Below, in pieces: positions 22,312 to 29,323 of a DNA stretch of 33,393 nt (its first letter is position 1; every line of letters begins with the position of its first letter). The position numbers and the translations under genes were made by a program. The notes below the pieces were generated by a model, which saw nothing but the letters and a program-made list of their open reading frames with translations, made no database searches and was not told the origin of the DNA. Source of the DNA: JBDHUJ01 sp039809105 (GTDB lineage: Bacteria > Patescibacteriota > Saccharimonadia > Saccharimonadales > UBA4665); NCBI GenBank assembly GCA_039809105.1, contig JBDHUJ010000018.1:1-33393 (forward strand), given 5' to 3'.

Positions 22312-22597
22312 TGTCACCCCAGCTCCCGCTGGCCTGACGAGCCTGGAAACACCCGGACGGTTCTTGGCTGTGTGCTGGACTGGATATCTGTGCACGGGGA
22401 TGAGTGTGAAATCAGAGGACGACTCCGCATTAGTGGCGACTTCCCACGTAGGCGTCTTATAGTCTGACAGGGAAACCCGTGGGTTTCCCTACGCTCGGGA
22501 GACCACTGGCTTCGCTGTGGTCTCGCCGGGCTACCTTTCCGGACTGCAGACCGGAGGTTGTGAAAAGTCGCCACGGCGACCGCGACGCTGGTCCGTC
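22312..22597 (-). ncRNA. Candidate structured RNA element, copy B
   Basis: This is the homologue of 18149-18443, in the same orientation and again just downstream of a minus-strand gene (50 nt after the dprA stop). Hairpins are CCAGC/GCTGG (22319-22332), GAAATC/GACTTC (22408-22443, pairing through a G-U only if the minus strand is the RNA), AGGGAAACC/GGTTTCCCT (22469-22490), GAGACCAC/GTGGTCTC (22499-22524), GTCGC/GCGAC (22567-22580) and GACG/CGTC (22584-22597). Spacers between the last hairpins have the same lengths (12 and 3 nt) as in copy A. A minus-strand terminator lies at 22163-22182. Length changes between the copies are not multiples of three, which argues against a protein. Confidence 0.6.
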
Positions 22598-22617
22598 CGA
22601 GGTGGCTTCTGGGCTTT

Positions 22618-22652
22618 TCTAAGAACTAAGAACTATCCGACTAAGAACTATT
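22618..22652. repeat. AAGAACTA word repeat at the dprA 3' end
   Basis: CTAAGAACTA occurs about three times, with TCCG interrupting, and the last copy supplies the dprA stop codon on the minus strand. It is another example of a local word repeat running into a gene end, as at ftsQ. Confidence 0.65.
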
Positions 22653-23511
22653 TAAGGCCCCAATGGTTGTTGCCGAGCGGCCGGATTTTGCCGGATAGCT
22701 CCAGCATGGTGAGTGTGGTCGTGAACTGTTCGGCGGGCTGCTGCGTTTGGACTAGCAGCTCGTGGCCGTCGCTAACACCAGCGTACAAGAGGTCGAGTAT
22801 GGCTTGTTCTTCGGCGGTATCGCCCCGCCGCCTGACCGGTTCAGCCGGTAGGTGGCTGGCGCCCAGTGCGTGCATGACGTCGTCGGTGCATGTTATGCAG
22901 GCCGCACCGGAGCGGATGAGATTGTTCGTGCCGACACTGGTGGGGCTAGTGATGTTGCCCGGCACAGCCAGCACGTCTATCCCCTGCTCCAGTGCGAAGC
23001 GGGCGGTGTGCAGCGTGCCGCTCTTTTCGGCGGCTTCGGTTATAAGCAGTGCGTCCGAAAGCGCGCTGACTATCCGGTTGCGGGCGATGAAGTTCTGTTT
23101 GAGCCCTGGCATGCCGAACTCGTACTCGCTTATCAGCGTACCGCCCTGCTCCAAAATGCGCTTGGCGAGCTGCGTATGGCTGGATGGGTAAATCTGGTCG
23201 AGCCCGCACGGCAGTACGGCGATGGTCGTACCGCCGGCCTCCAGTGCGGCTTCGTGCGCGATGCCATCCACGCCCAGTGCCAGGCCACTGATGATGACGA
23301 CACCCCGCTCTGCTAGTTCTCCTGCGAGTTGCAGAGTGACCTGCCGGCCGTACGGTGTTACGCCGCGGCTGCCGACGATGGCTACTTTGGGCCGCCCGAG
23401 CCAGTCGGCAAGCTCGGCACCGAGGTAAAACAGCTCCTTCGGTGGCGCCGGAATGTTCCGGAGCTTCGAAGGATAAGCAGAATCCTTAATTGTCAGTTTT
23501 TTTACTTTCAT
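22648..23511 (-). CDS. dprA: DNA processing protein DprA
   Basis: This 287-aa protein loads RecA on incoming single-stranded DNA during natural transformation. The Rossmann-like DprA domain is clear: VAIVGSRGVTPYGR (about 43-56), SGLALGVDGIAHEAALEAGG, IYPSSH, the SEYEFGMPGLKQNFIARNRIVSALSDALLITEA block, and VPGNITSPTSVGTNNLI. The C-terminal ~65 residues form a small winged-helix-like region (DTAEEQAILDLLY...LTMLELSGKIR). Competence genes are widely present in CPR bacteria, which import nucleic acids. ATG 23511 is the only good start; there is no obvious ribosome-binding sequence. Copy B of the structured element follows its stop. Confidence 0.93.
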   Translation of the reverse strand: MKVKKLTIKDSAYPSKLRNIPAPPKELFYLGAELADWLGRPKVAIVGSRGVTPYGRQVTLQLAGELAERGVVIISGLALGVDGIAHEAALEAGGTTIAVLPCGLDQIYPSSHTQLAKRILEQGGTLISEYEFGMPGLKQNFIARNRIVSALSDALLITEAAEKSGTLHTARFALEQGIDVLAVPGNITSPTSVGTNNLIRSGAACITCTDDVMHALGASHLPAEPVRRRGDTAEEQAILDLLYAGVSDGHELLVQTQQPAEQFTTTLTMLELSGKIRPLGNNHWGLK

Positions 23512-23530
23512 GCGAATTTATGAAAAAGTA

Positions 23531-23559
23531 TTGACATACAAACATCTTTTTGCTAAAAT
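23531..23559 (+). promoter_or_regulatory. Strong promoter of candidate ncRNA
   Basis: Perfect TTGACA (23531-23536), 17-nt spacer, TAAAAT (23554-23559) with a TGC extension. It is among the best consensus matches in the window, and no protein gene follows it for over 650 nt. Confidence 0.8.
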
Positions 23560-23565
23560 AGCAAC

Positions 23566-23991
23566 TTGTAAGTCGTGGGAACACCTCTTACGCACCTTAT
23601 ATCCCCCATTCTAACACCTTTGGAGCCCTTTGGGCGAAGAAGGACCAATTTGTTAGATTGTTTTAGAACGTGCCACCGAGATAGTTGTTACCCTCCACTC
23701 TCTTAACCGGCGTCCGTCCCGACCTGTCGGGACAACATGCGTTCTAAAACATACTAACCCCTTTAACTAGAAGTTCTGGTACTCCGCTTCGGCGGAATCC
23801 GTTCTCCCGGTTCTATAGCGAGCCTAAACGGTTCCTGTGCCCTTTCGAGGGCGTGGGAGGCACACACTATCTTTAGTTATACGTGCTGATGCTTCGCTTC
23901 CGTGGTGGGTTGAAGGGTGGAGGGGGTGAACTTCGGTTCACCCCATAAAAGGCCATCGAGCGGTGCCCACCCCCTCTCGGTGGCCTTTTAT
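23566..23991 (+). ncRNA. Candidate ~425-nt structured non-coding RNA
   Basis: This segment runs from a consensus promoter to an intrinsic terminator with no coding sequence. Visible stems are GTAAG/CTTAC near the 5' end, TCTAACA/TGTTAGA (23620-23657), and GTTAG-TGTTTTAGAACG / CGTTCTAAAACA-CTAAC (23652-23670 with 23740-23758). There are also GTCCCGA/TCGGGAC, TCCGC/GCGGA and GCCCT/AGGGC with TTCG loops, and GGGGTGAAC-TTCG-GTTCACCCC (23923-23944). TTCG tetraloops and long GC stems are typical of stable RNAs. It lacks the RNase P core GAGGAAAGUCC, a tmRNA tag ending in an ALAA-type sequence, and the SRP loop motif. I cannot assign a family. The first two long stems share bases and are mutually exclusive. 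Confidence 0.65.
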
Positions 23992-23995
23992 GTTT
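23951..23995 (+). terminator. Terminator of the candidate ncRNA
   Basis: GGCCATCGAG (23951-23960) pairs with CTCGGTGGCC (23976-23985), 10 bp with one U-G wobble, followed by TTTTATGTTT. The wobble works only on the + strand, which agrees with the promoter direction. Confidence 0.8.
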
Positions 23996-24237
23996 AACTC
24001 CTAATTGCGGTGCCCAGTCACGTTCCGCGGTCACATTTTGCGACCCCGCCATCGACGTACTCGAAACAAGTTCCGAATCAGTCGAATGGCCTTGCGATGA
24101 GCCGCTGGCTCATCTCACCCGGAACTTCACTGTTGAAAACAAGTTTTCACCGGAAGGTTCCCTTGCGAAGTGCCACTGGCATTTCTCACCCTCTGCAGGC
24201 CTTTTATGTTGGCTCACTAATAAATAATCACAATCTT
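23996..24237 (+). other. Hairpin-rich leader of the methyltransferase gene
   Basis: This 240-nt spacer repeats features of the ncRNA end: GCGGTGCCCA occurs at about 23962 and 24008, and GGCCTTTTATGTT at about 23982 and 24209. It contains hairpins GATGAGCC/GGCTCATC, GAAAAC/GTTTTC and GAAGTGCC/GGCATTTC. It may be a degenerate partial duplication of the ncRNA 3' region or a structured 5' UTR. Confidence 0.5.
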
Positions 24238-24831
24238 ATGGCTTTACCTATTGAAATACCGCCTAGCCCGTTCGTTCGTGAGGCGGCAGAATGGTTGGAC
24301 GCTGAAGCTCCGAGCCGGATTCTTGACGCTGGCTGTGGCGGGGGTCGCAATAGCTTGTATTTGGCGCGTTTGGGCCACGAAGTTTTAGGAGTGACCAACG
24401 AGCTAGCGGATGCATGTGCGGCTGCTGAGTTGGCAAATCACTATGCGCTCGGAGACTGTCATTTCGCCGTCGGCGATGTGCGCCAACTGCCCGTGCGGAG
24501 AGGCTTCGATGTCGTTATGTCTAACGAAGTGTTACATCAGTTGTCGAAGCCCCAGGCGCGAGGTGTAATCGGGCAAATGCAGCGGTGGACGCGCCAAGGA
24601 GGCCTGAACATTGTGAGTGGCTATCTGGTCGACCCCGAACGAGCTTCAAGGACGAACCGCGAGCATTGTTTCCACCCCGGAGAGCTTCGGGGTTATTACG
24701 AGAATGACAAGTGGGACATCTTGAGCTACGCAGAAGACGAATTTGCATTTCAAAACTTTAGCAACCGGCAACTGGTGCATTCACTCGTCAAAATCGTAGC
24801 CCACCGGCGGTGGAGCCGTACGAAGCAATAA
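24238..24831 (+). CDS. SAM-dependent methyltransferase (TehB-like class I)
   Basis: This 197-aa protein has the class I Rossmann methyltransferase fold. Motif I is ILDAGCGGGRNSLYLARLG (about residues 28-46), the acidic end of strand 2 is replaced by GVTN, motif II is FAVGDVRQLP, and motif III/post-I is FDVVMSNEVLHQL. The arrangement with GGRNSLYLA resembles TehB/tellurite-resistance-type methyltransferases, but the substrate is unknown. ATG 24238 begins the domain; longer upstream frames would be translated from the hairpin-rich leader and look artificial. No Shine-Dalgarno sequence is obvious before the ATG. The next gene has its own promoter. Confidence 0.8.
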   Translation: MALPIEIPPSPFVREAAEWLDAEAPSRILDAGCGGGRNSLYLARLGHEVLGVTNELADACAAAELANHYALGDCHFAVGDVRQLPVRRGFDVVMSNEVLHQLSKPQARGVIGQMQRWTRQGGLNIVSGYLVDPERASRTNREHCFHPGELRGYYENDKWDILSYAEDEFAFQNFSNRQLVHSLVKIVAHRRWSRTKQ

Positions 24832-24844
24832 ATTTTGCCAGGAA

Positions 24845-24873
24845 TTGTAAAATATTTCAAACTGTGCTATAAT
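24845..24873 (+). promoter_or_regulatory. Promoter of the 113-aa gene
   Basis: TTGTAA (24845-24850) - 17 nt - TATAAT (24868-24873) with TGC extension; the box ends 11 nt before the ATG at 24885. A very short leader without a ribosome-binding sequence is predicted. Confidence 0.7.
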
Positions 24874-24884
24874 ATAGAAAGAAT

Positions 24885-25226
24885 ATGGACCTGCAAGGCA
24901 ATAAAATCTATCTGACCCGAAGCGAGTGGGAGCTGGCCGAATTCCCCTCTCCACCGGGGGTTGATTTGAGTAGGCTGGCAGCCGATGCCCTAGTGAGGAC
25001 AGCGCCGATTCGCACTACCGAACAAGGTATTGCCGACGCACTCGGCGTTTTGGATGTCACCATACAGCGTCATCTTGATGAACGAAATGCACTGCTTGCC
25101 GATTCGGGGGCAACAGAAAAGCAGATTCAAGCTGCGCGCATGCGTTGCACGCAGCTTGCTATGCTCGAAGTGGATTTACTCGATACCTATACTGCATTTC
25201 ACGAAGGTCAGCGGCTGGCCGGCTAG
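24885..25226 (+). CDS. Hypothetical 113-aa helical protein
   Basis: This soluble, mostly helical protein is not recognised. Residues about 40-70 (TTEQGIADALGVLDVTIQRH) look like a short helix-turn-helix, so DNA binding is possible but unproven. The rest is Ala/Leu/Glu-rich helix. The TAG stop lies in a CTAG that also provides the stop of pth on the opposite strand, so the two genes overlap tail to tail by 4 nt. It is driven by a near-consensus promoter, suggesting good expression. Confidence 0.6.
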   Translation: MDLQGNKIYLTRSEWELAEFPSPPGVDLSRLAADALVRTAPIRTTEQGIADALGVLDVTIQRHLDERNALLADSGATEKQIQAARMRCTQLAMLEVDLLDTYTAFHEGQRLAG

Positions 25227-25864
25227 CCTAGGAAGCTGCGGGTTTCGGGGGTGATGGGAGAGCCGTAGGCGTATTCGCTGAGGATGGCGGAGACTTCCTG
25301 GGTCATCAGTGGCAAGTCGCCCTGCTCTGCTTTGCTGAAGTCTTGGAGGACGAAGTCGGCGCTGTCTATCTGCGCGGGCTTTTTTGGGCCGATGCCGATG
25401 CGGACGCGGCCGTAGTCTTCGGTGCTAAGCATTTTAGATATAGACTTTATGCCGTTGTGCCCTGCTGCACTACCGCCCATACGCATGCGTACTTGGCCGA
25501 AGTTGACATCGAGGTCGTCATATACGACCACTATGGAAACGGGCTGTATCTTATAAAAATTGGCTATAGCCTGCACTGCCTCGCCACTGAGGTTCATAAA
25601 CGTGGTTGGTTTGCACAAGATTACCCGGCCGCCATCGATGGTAGCCGAGGTGTAGTCGCACTGCAGGTCTTTTTTGTGAACCCACGGGTCGAAATCGTTC
25701 TTGCGGGCGAAATCGTCCAGCGCTATAAAGCCGGCGTTGTGCCGGGTGTCTTCGTACTCTTTGCCAGGGTTGCCGAGCCCCACGAACAGCAGGATTTTGT
25801 TCATGCCGTACGTCGTGTAGCTGATGCGGCTGCCTACCTCGGGCTTCTTTTGGAATAACGCCAT
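25223..25864 (-). CDS. pth: Peptidyl-tRNA hydrolase
   Basis: This 213-aa enzyme releases tRNA from peptidyl-tRNA that dropped off ribosomes. The family start FVGLGNPGKEYEDTRHNAGF is at about residues 27-46, with the catalytic His H42. Also present are KPTTFMNLSGEAV, VVYDDLDVNFGQVRMRMGGSAAGHNGIKSI, and RVRIGIG. Compared with usual Pth there are about 20 extra N-terminal residues (MALFQKKPEVGSRISYTTYG). The alternative start at ATG 25804 would give the standard length. A minus-strand GATACT box ends 7 nt before 25864, supporting the longer form. The first codons and upstream words closely resemble those of the GH16 gene. Confidence 0.93.
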   Translation of the reverse strand: MALFQKKPEVGSRISYTTYGMNKILLFVGLGNPGKEYEDTRHNAGFIALDDFARKNDFDPWVHKKDLQCDYTSATIDGGRVILCKPTTFMNLSGEAVQAIANFYKIQPVSIVVVYDDLDVNFGQVRMRMGGSAAGHNGIKSISKMLSTEDYGRVRIGIGPKKPAQIDSADFVLQDFSKAEQGDLPLMTQEVSAILSEYAYGSPITPETRSFLG

Positions 25865-25906
25865 ATCAATAAGTATCAAGTATCAAGGGTCAAGTAGCAA
25901 GTATAA
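25862..25906. repeat. TCAAGTA word repeat upstream of pth
   Basis: AAGTATCAAGTATCAAGGG continues into TCAAGTAGCAAGTATAAG, four to five degenerate copies of a 7-8 nt word. It matches the CAAGTA words at 14737 and 26886 and carries the presumed pth promoter. Confidence 0.65.
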
Positions 25907-25927
25907 GCGCATAATCATGGCGCGGTG

Positions 25928-26857
25928 TCAGAGCTTGGAGTACATGGTGAACCAGTCTATCTGAACGTGACCCGAGCTGCTGTCGGGTGGCGCGCCGGCG
26001 CCAATCCACGTTTCCAGCTGCAGTACGTAGTGCATTGAAACGCTGGGAACGTTTTGGGTGGTCTGGAAAACCTGGGCGCCGTCTACGTAGAATGTCAAAA
26101 GCCCAGGGCTCCATTCCGACGTGTAGGTGTGCCAGCCGCTGGTCGGTACGACAGCGGCCTTGTAGTTGACCCACGTGCCGTTTTTGTAGACGTTGGCGCC
26201 GGCTTGCTCGTCGGCGGCAAATACGTTCACTTCCGGCCAGTCGACTTCCCCGTCGCTCCAGGTTTCGCTGTCGGTCCAGAGCAGTGGGGCCATTTTGTAG
26301 CCTGACATATTGTCGGCTTTTAGGCGAATGCTGTAGCGGCCGTAGAGCTGGCCCCAACCGGTCGCGGGAACGAGCGGTACCATGGCGTTCACGTAGTGGA
26401 CGCCGTTTTCGGTGTGCAGGTAGTTGTCGACTATGCCGCCAGAGACGCTGGCTGTTTTCGCTGCGTTGTAGGTGCCGTAGCCGGAAGTGTCGTTCGACCC
26501 GGCGTCGTACGGGAACCAGCGGTTTGAGTAGGCTGAACCGGGGAACGAACCGAGCGCGACGTTTGTCGTAAAGTCGTCTGCAAAAATCTGTTTCCAGCCC
26601 GGTAGGTCACCTGTCGGCATCGCTTCGCCCGAAGGACTGCCCGAACTGGCGCCGAACTTTACGGCGTTGCCGCCAGAGGCGGTTGCATCTGCTACGGTAG
26701 CCGCGGGCGATGTGGCGGTTCCCTGCTCCACTTCGAATCCGGCGGTTGGCGTCAGCGCGGATGAACTAACGAGGAGCGCTACGCCCACGCAAGCAAACAC
26801 AAGTCCGAAGATTCCGATGAATGCAGTGCGTTTGTGCAGACTTCGGAATAATGCCAT
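25928..26857 (-). CDS. Secreted/anchored GH16-family glycoside hydrolase
   Basis: This 309-aa protein has an N-terminal hydrophobic helix (about 12-33) serving as signal anchor. A Ser/Thr/Ala/Gly-rich linker of carbohydrate-module type (about 36-80) follows, then a concanavalin-like GH16 catalytic domain. The catalytic ExDxxE motif is intact as E204-V-D206-W-P-E209 within SDGEVDWPEV. WFPYDAG, GRYSIRLKAD and a C-terminal QLETWIG/HVQIDWFTMY strand set fit the beta-sandwich. Family members cleave beta-glucans, agar, carrageenan or related polymers; the substrate is not readable. An exported glycanase would act on host or biofilm polysaccharide in an epibiont. Start 26857 begins MALF, as in the adjacent pth. 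Confidence 0.85.
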   Translation of the reverse strand: MALFRSLHKRTAFIGIFGLVFACVGVALLVSSSALTPTAGFEVEQGTATSPAATVADATASGGNAVKFGASSGSPSGEAMPTGDLPGWKQIFADDFTTNVALGSFPGSAYSNRWFPYDAGSNDTSGYGTYNAAKTASVSGGIVDNYLHTENGVHYVNAMVPLVPATGWGQLYGRYSIRLKADNMSGYKMAPLLWTDSETWSDGEVDWPEVNVFAADEQAGANVYKNGTWVNYKAAVVPTSGWHTYTSEWSPGLLTFYVDGAQVFQTTQNVPSVSMHYVLQLETWIGAGAPPDSSSGHVQIDWFTMYSKL

Positions 26858-26863
26858 ACCATA

Positions 26864-26940
26864 AGTATTACGTATACCGTATTACGTATCAAGTATAAGT
26901 GGCCGCACCGCGTAATACGTAATACGGTATACGTACTACT
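26864..26940. repeat. 26-bp inverted repeat of TACGTAATACG words
   Basis: Arms 26864-26889 and 26915-26940 are complementary at 25 of 26 positions and consist of repeated ATACGTA/GTATACG words. The right arm overlaps the der stop codon. It could form a hairpin ending der transcription on the minus strand and sits just upstream of the GH16 start. Confidence 0.8.
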
Positions 26941-28507
26941 TTTTCGGTTGGCCGGTTTTGGTGGTGCGAGGGGCTTTCTTGCGGATAATGCTCTTCTGGA
27001 CGTCTGAGCGCGGGGCTTTGGTGGGGCTGTTGCCGTGCTTATGTGTTTCGTGTTTTTCGATGAACCACAGCTGCACCGGTGTGCCCTCGAAGCCGTACTT
27101 TTCGCGCAAGGAACGTTCCATGTAGCGGCGGTAGCTCCAGTGCAGGAAGCGGGTGTGGCTGCCGAAGATTTTGAAGGCTGGGGTCGGGTTGTCGTCTTCC
27201 TGGACCATGTAGTTGAGCTTGGGCGCGCGGTTTTTGAGTCCGGCTGGCGGGTGGCTGGCGACGACGCTGCCGAGCCAGTTGTTCAGGCTGCTAGTGGTTA
27301 TACGGGTCTTGCGGGCCTGGGCAATTTGCAAAACGAGGTCGAACAGTTTGGTGACGTTCTGGCCGGTGACGGAGCTGGTAAAGGCCAATGGCGCCCATGG
27401 CACGAAGTCGTATTCGCGGGTAATCTGTGCGGCGAGGGCGTTGCGGGTGTAGGCGTCTTTTTCGACATTACCGTTCTCTTGGTAGTTTATGGCGCGGCTG
27501 CGGCGGATTTTTTCGCTTTTGCTTATTTTCTTGGTGGCTTCTATTTCTTCGACTTTGGCGGCGAGTTTTTCCTGCGTCTTCTCTGCCCGTTTGGCCACGC
27601 TAGCTATGGCTTCATCGTCCCATTTGCTAACGACGAGTATGAGCCCCTTGCCCGACTCTTTTATCATGCCGGCGATTTTTTGGTCGAGGGCGACGCTTAG
27701 TTCGTTGACGTCCATCAGCAGCATGCACACATCTGCCTGTTCGATGGCCGACAGCGTGCGCACGACGCTAAAGTGCTCTATACCGACGCCAATCTTGCCG
27801 CTGCGGCGGATGCCAGCGGTGTCCATAATTTCGATGGTCTGGCCTTCGTAGCGAATGGTGGCGCGGTTGATGTCGCGAGTCGTCCCTGCCCTATCGGCGA
27901 CGATGGCCTGCTGCTTTTTGGCGAGGGCGTTGAACAGCGCGCTTTTGCCGACGTTCGGGCGGCCGAGGAGGGCGATGCGCAGGCGGTCGTCGTCTTCTTT
28001 GAACGTGGCTTGTGGTATCTGTTCGACTAGTGTGTCGAGCAGCTCGCCTATGCCGCGGTGCTGTGTCGTGGAAGTGTGAATAATCGGCTTTATGCCGAGG
28101 CGCTGGAAGGCGTCGAGGTCCTGTCCGCGAGCTTTGTCGACCTTATTTATAACCAGAAATACCGGCTTGCGGCTTTTGAGGGCTGTTTTGGCAACCCGGC
28201 GGTCTTCTTCGGTAATCGGCACATCGGCCTCGACCACGACCCATATGACGTCGGCGCTATCTGCCGCCTGTGTAATCTGTTCCTGAATGGTGAATTCGAA
28301 GTCGTCGGCTGCGTCTTTCATACCCGCTGTGTCGACCAGCCAGAAGTCTTGGCCGTTCCAGCTTGCCTTCGCCGTTATACTGTCGCGGGTAGTCCCCGCC
28401 TCTTTAGCGACGATGGCTTCCCGCCGGTCGAGTATGGCGTTAAACAAGCTGGATTTTCCAACGTTCGCCCGGCCCACGATGGCCACAATCGGTAATTTCT
28501 TACTCAT
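26936..28507 (-). CDS. der: Ribosome biogenesis GTPase Der (EngA)
   Basis: This 523-aa protein has two tandem GTPase domains and acts in maturation of the large ribosomal subunit. G1 motifs are GRANVGKS (about 12-19) and GRPNVGKS (about residue 190). The matching DTAG motifs (WLVDTAGMKD and IMDTAGIRR) and NKVD / SKWD G4 motifs are visible. The C-terminal KH-like domain includes YMVQEDDNPTPAFKIFGSH and RFLHWSYRRYMERSLRE, then a Lys-rich tail. About 60 residues more than the ~450-aa average come from the tail and a KISKSEKIRRSRAINYQE insert. ATG 28507 follows a TATAAT box by 9 nt; an in-frame ATG at 28576 lies upstream of the promoter and is rejected. Confidence 0.95.
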   Translation of the reverse strand: MSKKLPIVAIVGRANVGKSSLFNAILDRREAIVAKEAGTTRDSITAKASWNGQDFWLVDTAGMKDAADDFEFTIQEQITQAADSADVIWVVVEADVPITEEDRRVAKTALKSRKPVFLVINKVDKARGQDLDAFQRLGIKPIIHTSTTQHRGIGELLDTLVEQIPQATFKEDDDRLRIALLGRPNVGKSALFNALAKKQQAIVADRAGTTRDINRATIRYEGQTIEIMDTAGIRRSGKIGVGIEHFSVVRTLSAIEQADVCMLLMDVNELSVALDQKIAGMIKESGKGLILVVSKWDDEAIASVAKRAEKTQEKLAAKVEEIEATKKISKSEKIRRSRAINYQENGNVEKDAYTRNALAAQITREYDFVPWAPLAFTSSVTGQNVTKLFDLVLQIAQARKTRITTSSLNNWLGSVVASHPPAGLKNRAPKLNYMVQEDDNPTPAFKIFGSHTRFLHWSYRRYMERSLREKYGFEGTPVQLWFIEKHETHKHGNSPTKAPRSDVQKSIIRKKAPRTTKTGQPKK

Positions 28508-28516
28508 TTCCCTGAT

Positions 28517-28544
28517 ATTATAACAGAGGTAGCGCAATTGACAA
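28517..28544 (-). promoter_or_regulatory. Promoter of der
   Basis: On the minus strand TTGTCA - 16 nt - TATAAT with TGT extension; the box (28517-28522) ends 9 nt before ATG 28507. A leaderless or nearly leaderless start is predicted. Confidence 0.7.
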
Positions 28545-28602
28545 AATAGAAAAACAATTCTACTATTTACATTCACCCTTTATAATGCGCAGAAGCTGTA
28601 GT

Positions 28603-28631
28603 TTGACAAAAGTAACGAAGCAAGGTTGAAT
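28603..28631 (+). promoter_or_regulatory. Possible promoter of the 56-aa gene
   Basis: TTGACA (28603-28608) - 17 nt - TTGAAT (28626-28631), which ends 6 nt before ATG 28638. The -10 is weak. A TATAAT at 28581-28586 is an alternative that would give a ~50-nt leader. Confidence 0.45.
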
Positions 28632-28637
28632 GTGTTT

Positions 28638-28808
28638 ATGAATAGCCCTGGCCCAGAAACTCCTCGTGCTGAACTGACCCAAGCAGAACTGAAGGCATTG
28701 ATTGCCAGCGCTGCAACGGAGCTGGGTTTTACGGTCGAACATTTAGACGACCGCCCTCCTACCGAGACCCCAGCTGCAGCTGCCGACTCCAGTTCGAACC
28801 TGCAGTAA
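28638..28808 (+). CDS. Hypothetical 56-aa protein
   Basis: This small soluble protein has one amphipathic helix (AELTQAELKALIASAATELG) and a Pro/Ala/Thr/Ser-rich tail. I do not recognise it. An upstream in-frame TTG (28626) falls within the presumed -10 box, so ATG 28638 is used. The 113-aa, 56-aa and 145-aa genes in this area all appear to be single-gene leaderless units. Confidence 0.5.
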   Translation: MNSPGPETPRAELTQAELKALIASAATELGFTVEHLDDRPPTETPAAAADSSSNLQ

Positions 28809-28848
28809 AATCCTACCGGCTCAAGTGCCTCGCAACAGAGGTAGAATA

Positions 28849-28877
28849 TTTACAAATTTGACTTTTTATGCTATAAT
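28849..28877 (+). promoter_or_regulatory. Promoter of the 145-aa gene, leaderless
   Basis: TTTACA (28849-28854) - 17 nt - TATAAT (28872-28877) with TGC extension; only 6 nt separate the box from ATG 28884. This is the clearest leaderless arrangement in the window. Confidence 0.78.
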
Positions 28878-28883
28878 GTAAAT

Positions 28884-29321
28884 ATGAACACAAGTGGCTT
28901 TACAGAGAACAGCCTCAGCAATACGGTGACGCAGCTGCAAACCCCAGAGGTGCAGGCTGCGCTTGGTGACCGGGCGGTGCGGTTGGCTCGGATGATTGAG
29001 GAGCAGGCTTTCGTACCTAACGTACGGGGTAACAGCATTACCTTTTCGCGGGGCCAGCTAGATGGCGACGGTATACCAGTAGTAGCACTTTTGCCAGGAA
29101 CCTACAAAATCGACCGTGCCATCCGCGCACCCATGCCGATGCAGCAAGCGAATATCGCTAGGCGGTTAAAGCACGAATACGGTGACGAAGATGCGCTAAA
29201 ATACCCTCGGTCACTTGGTAACTTCTCTACGTTAAGACGTGATGTTATGCCAACCGCCGAGGCAGCGGTATTTCGTGAATCTACTACTGTAATGGAGAAA
29301 TCTTCCAGATTCTGGTCTTAA
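28884..29321 (+). CDS. Hypothetical 145-aa protein
   Basis: This soluble protein of mixed composition is not recognised. It has a Thr/Ser-rich N-terminus, a helix at about 28-46 (ALGDRAVRLARMIEEQAF), a predicted beta region (NSITFSRGQLDGDGIPVVALLPGTYKI), then a basic helix. No membrane segment or known motif is present. It has a near-consensus promoter and no ribosome-binding sequence. A GTCATCTCGA-type repeat follows 2 nt after the stop. Confidence 0.6.
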   Translation: MNTSGFTENSLSNTVTQLQTPEVQAALGDRAVRLARMIEEQAFVPNVRGNSITFSRGQLDGDGIPVVALLPGTYKIDRAIRAPMPMQQANIARRLKHEYGDEDALKYPRSLGNFSTLRRDVMPTAEAAVFRESTTVMEKSSRFWS

Positions 29322-29323
29322 AA

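Noticed and set aside
22314..22574. Minus-strand frames across the structured elements (also 17981-18283), with a short shared peptide-like stretch
   Set aside because: The two copies share one frame only locally. Insertions between them are not multiples of three, and the variable stems change in a pairing-preserving, not codon-preserving, way.
23660..23990. T-box riboswitch on the minus strand (GGTGGCACG and GGTGGGCACCGC words)
   Set aside because: The match to the T-box core is partial, no specifier stem was found, the promoter and terminator run on the + strand, and the downstream minus gene is dprA rather than an aminoacyl-tRNA gene.
23566..23991. RNase P RNA, tmRNA or SRP RNA
   Set aside because: The RNase P core GAGGAAAGUCC, a tmRNA tag or tRNA-like end, and the SRP loop motif were all looked for and not seen.
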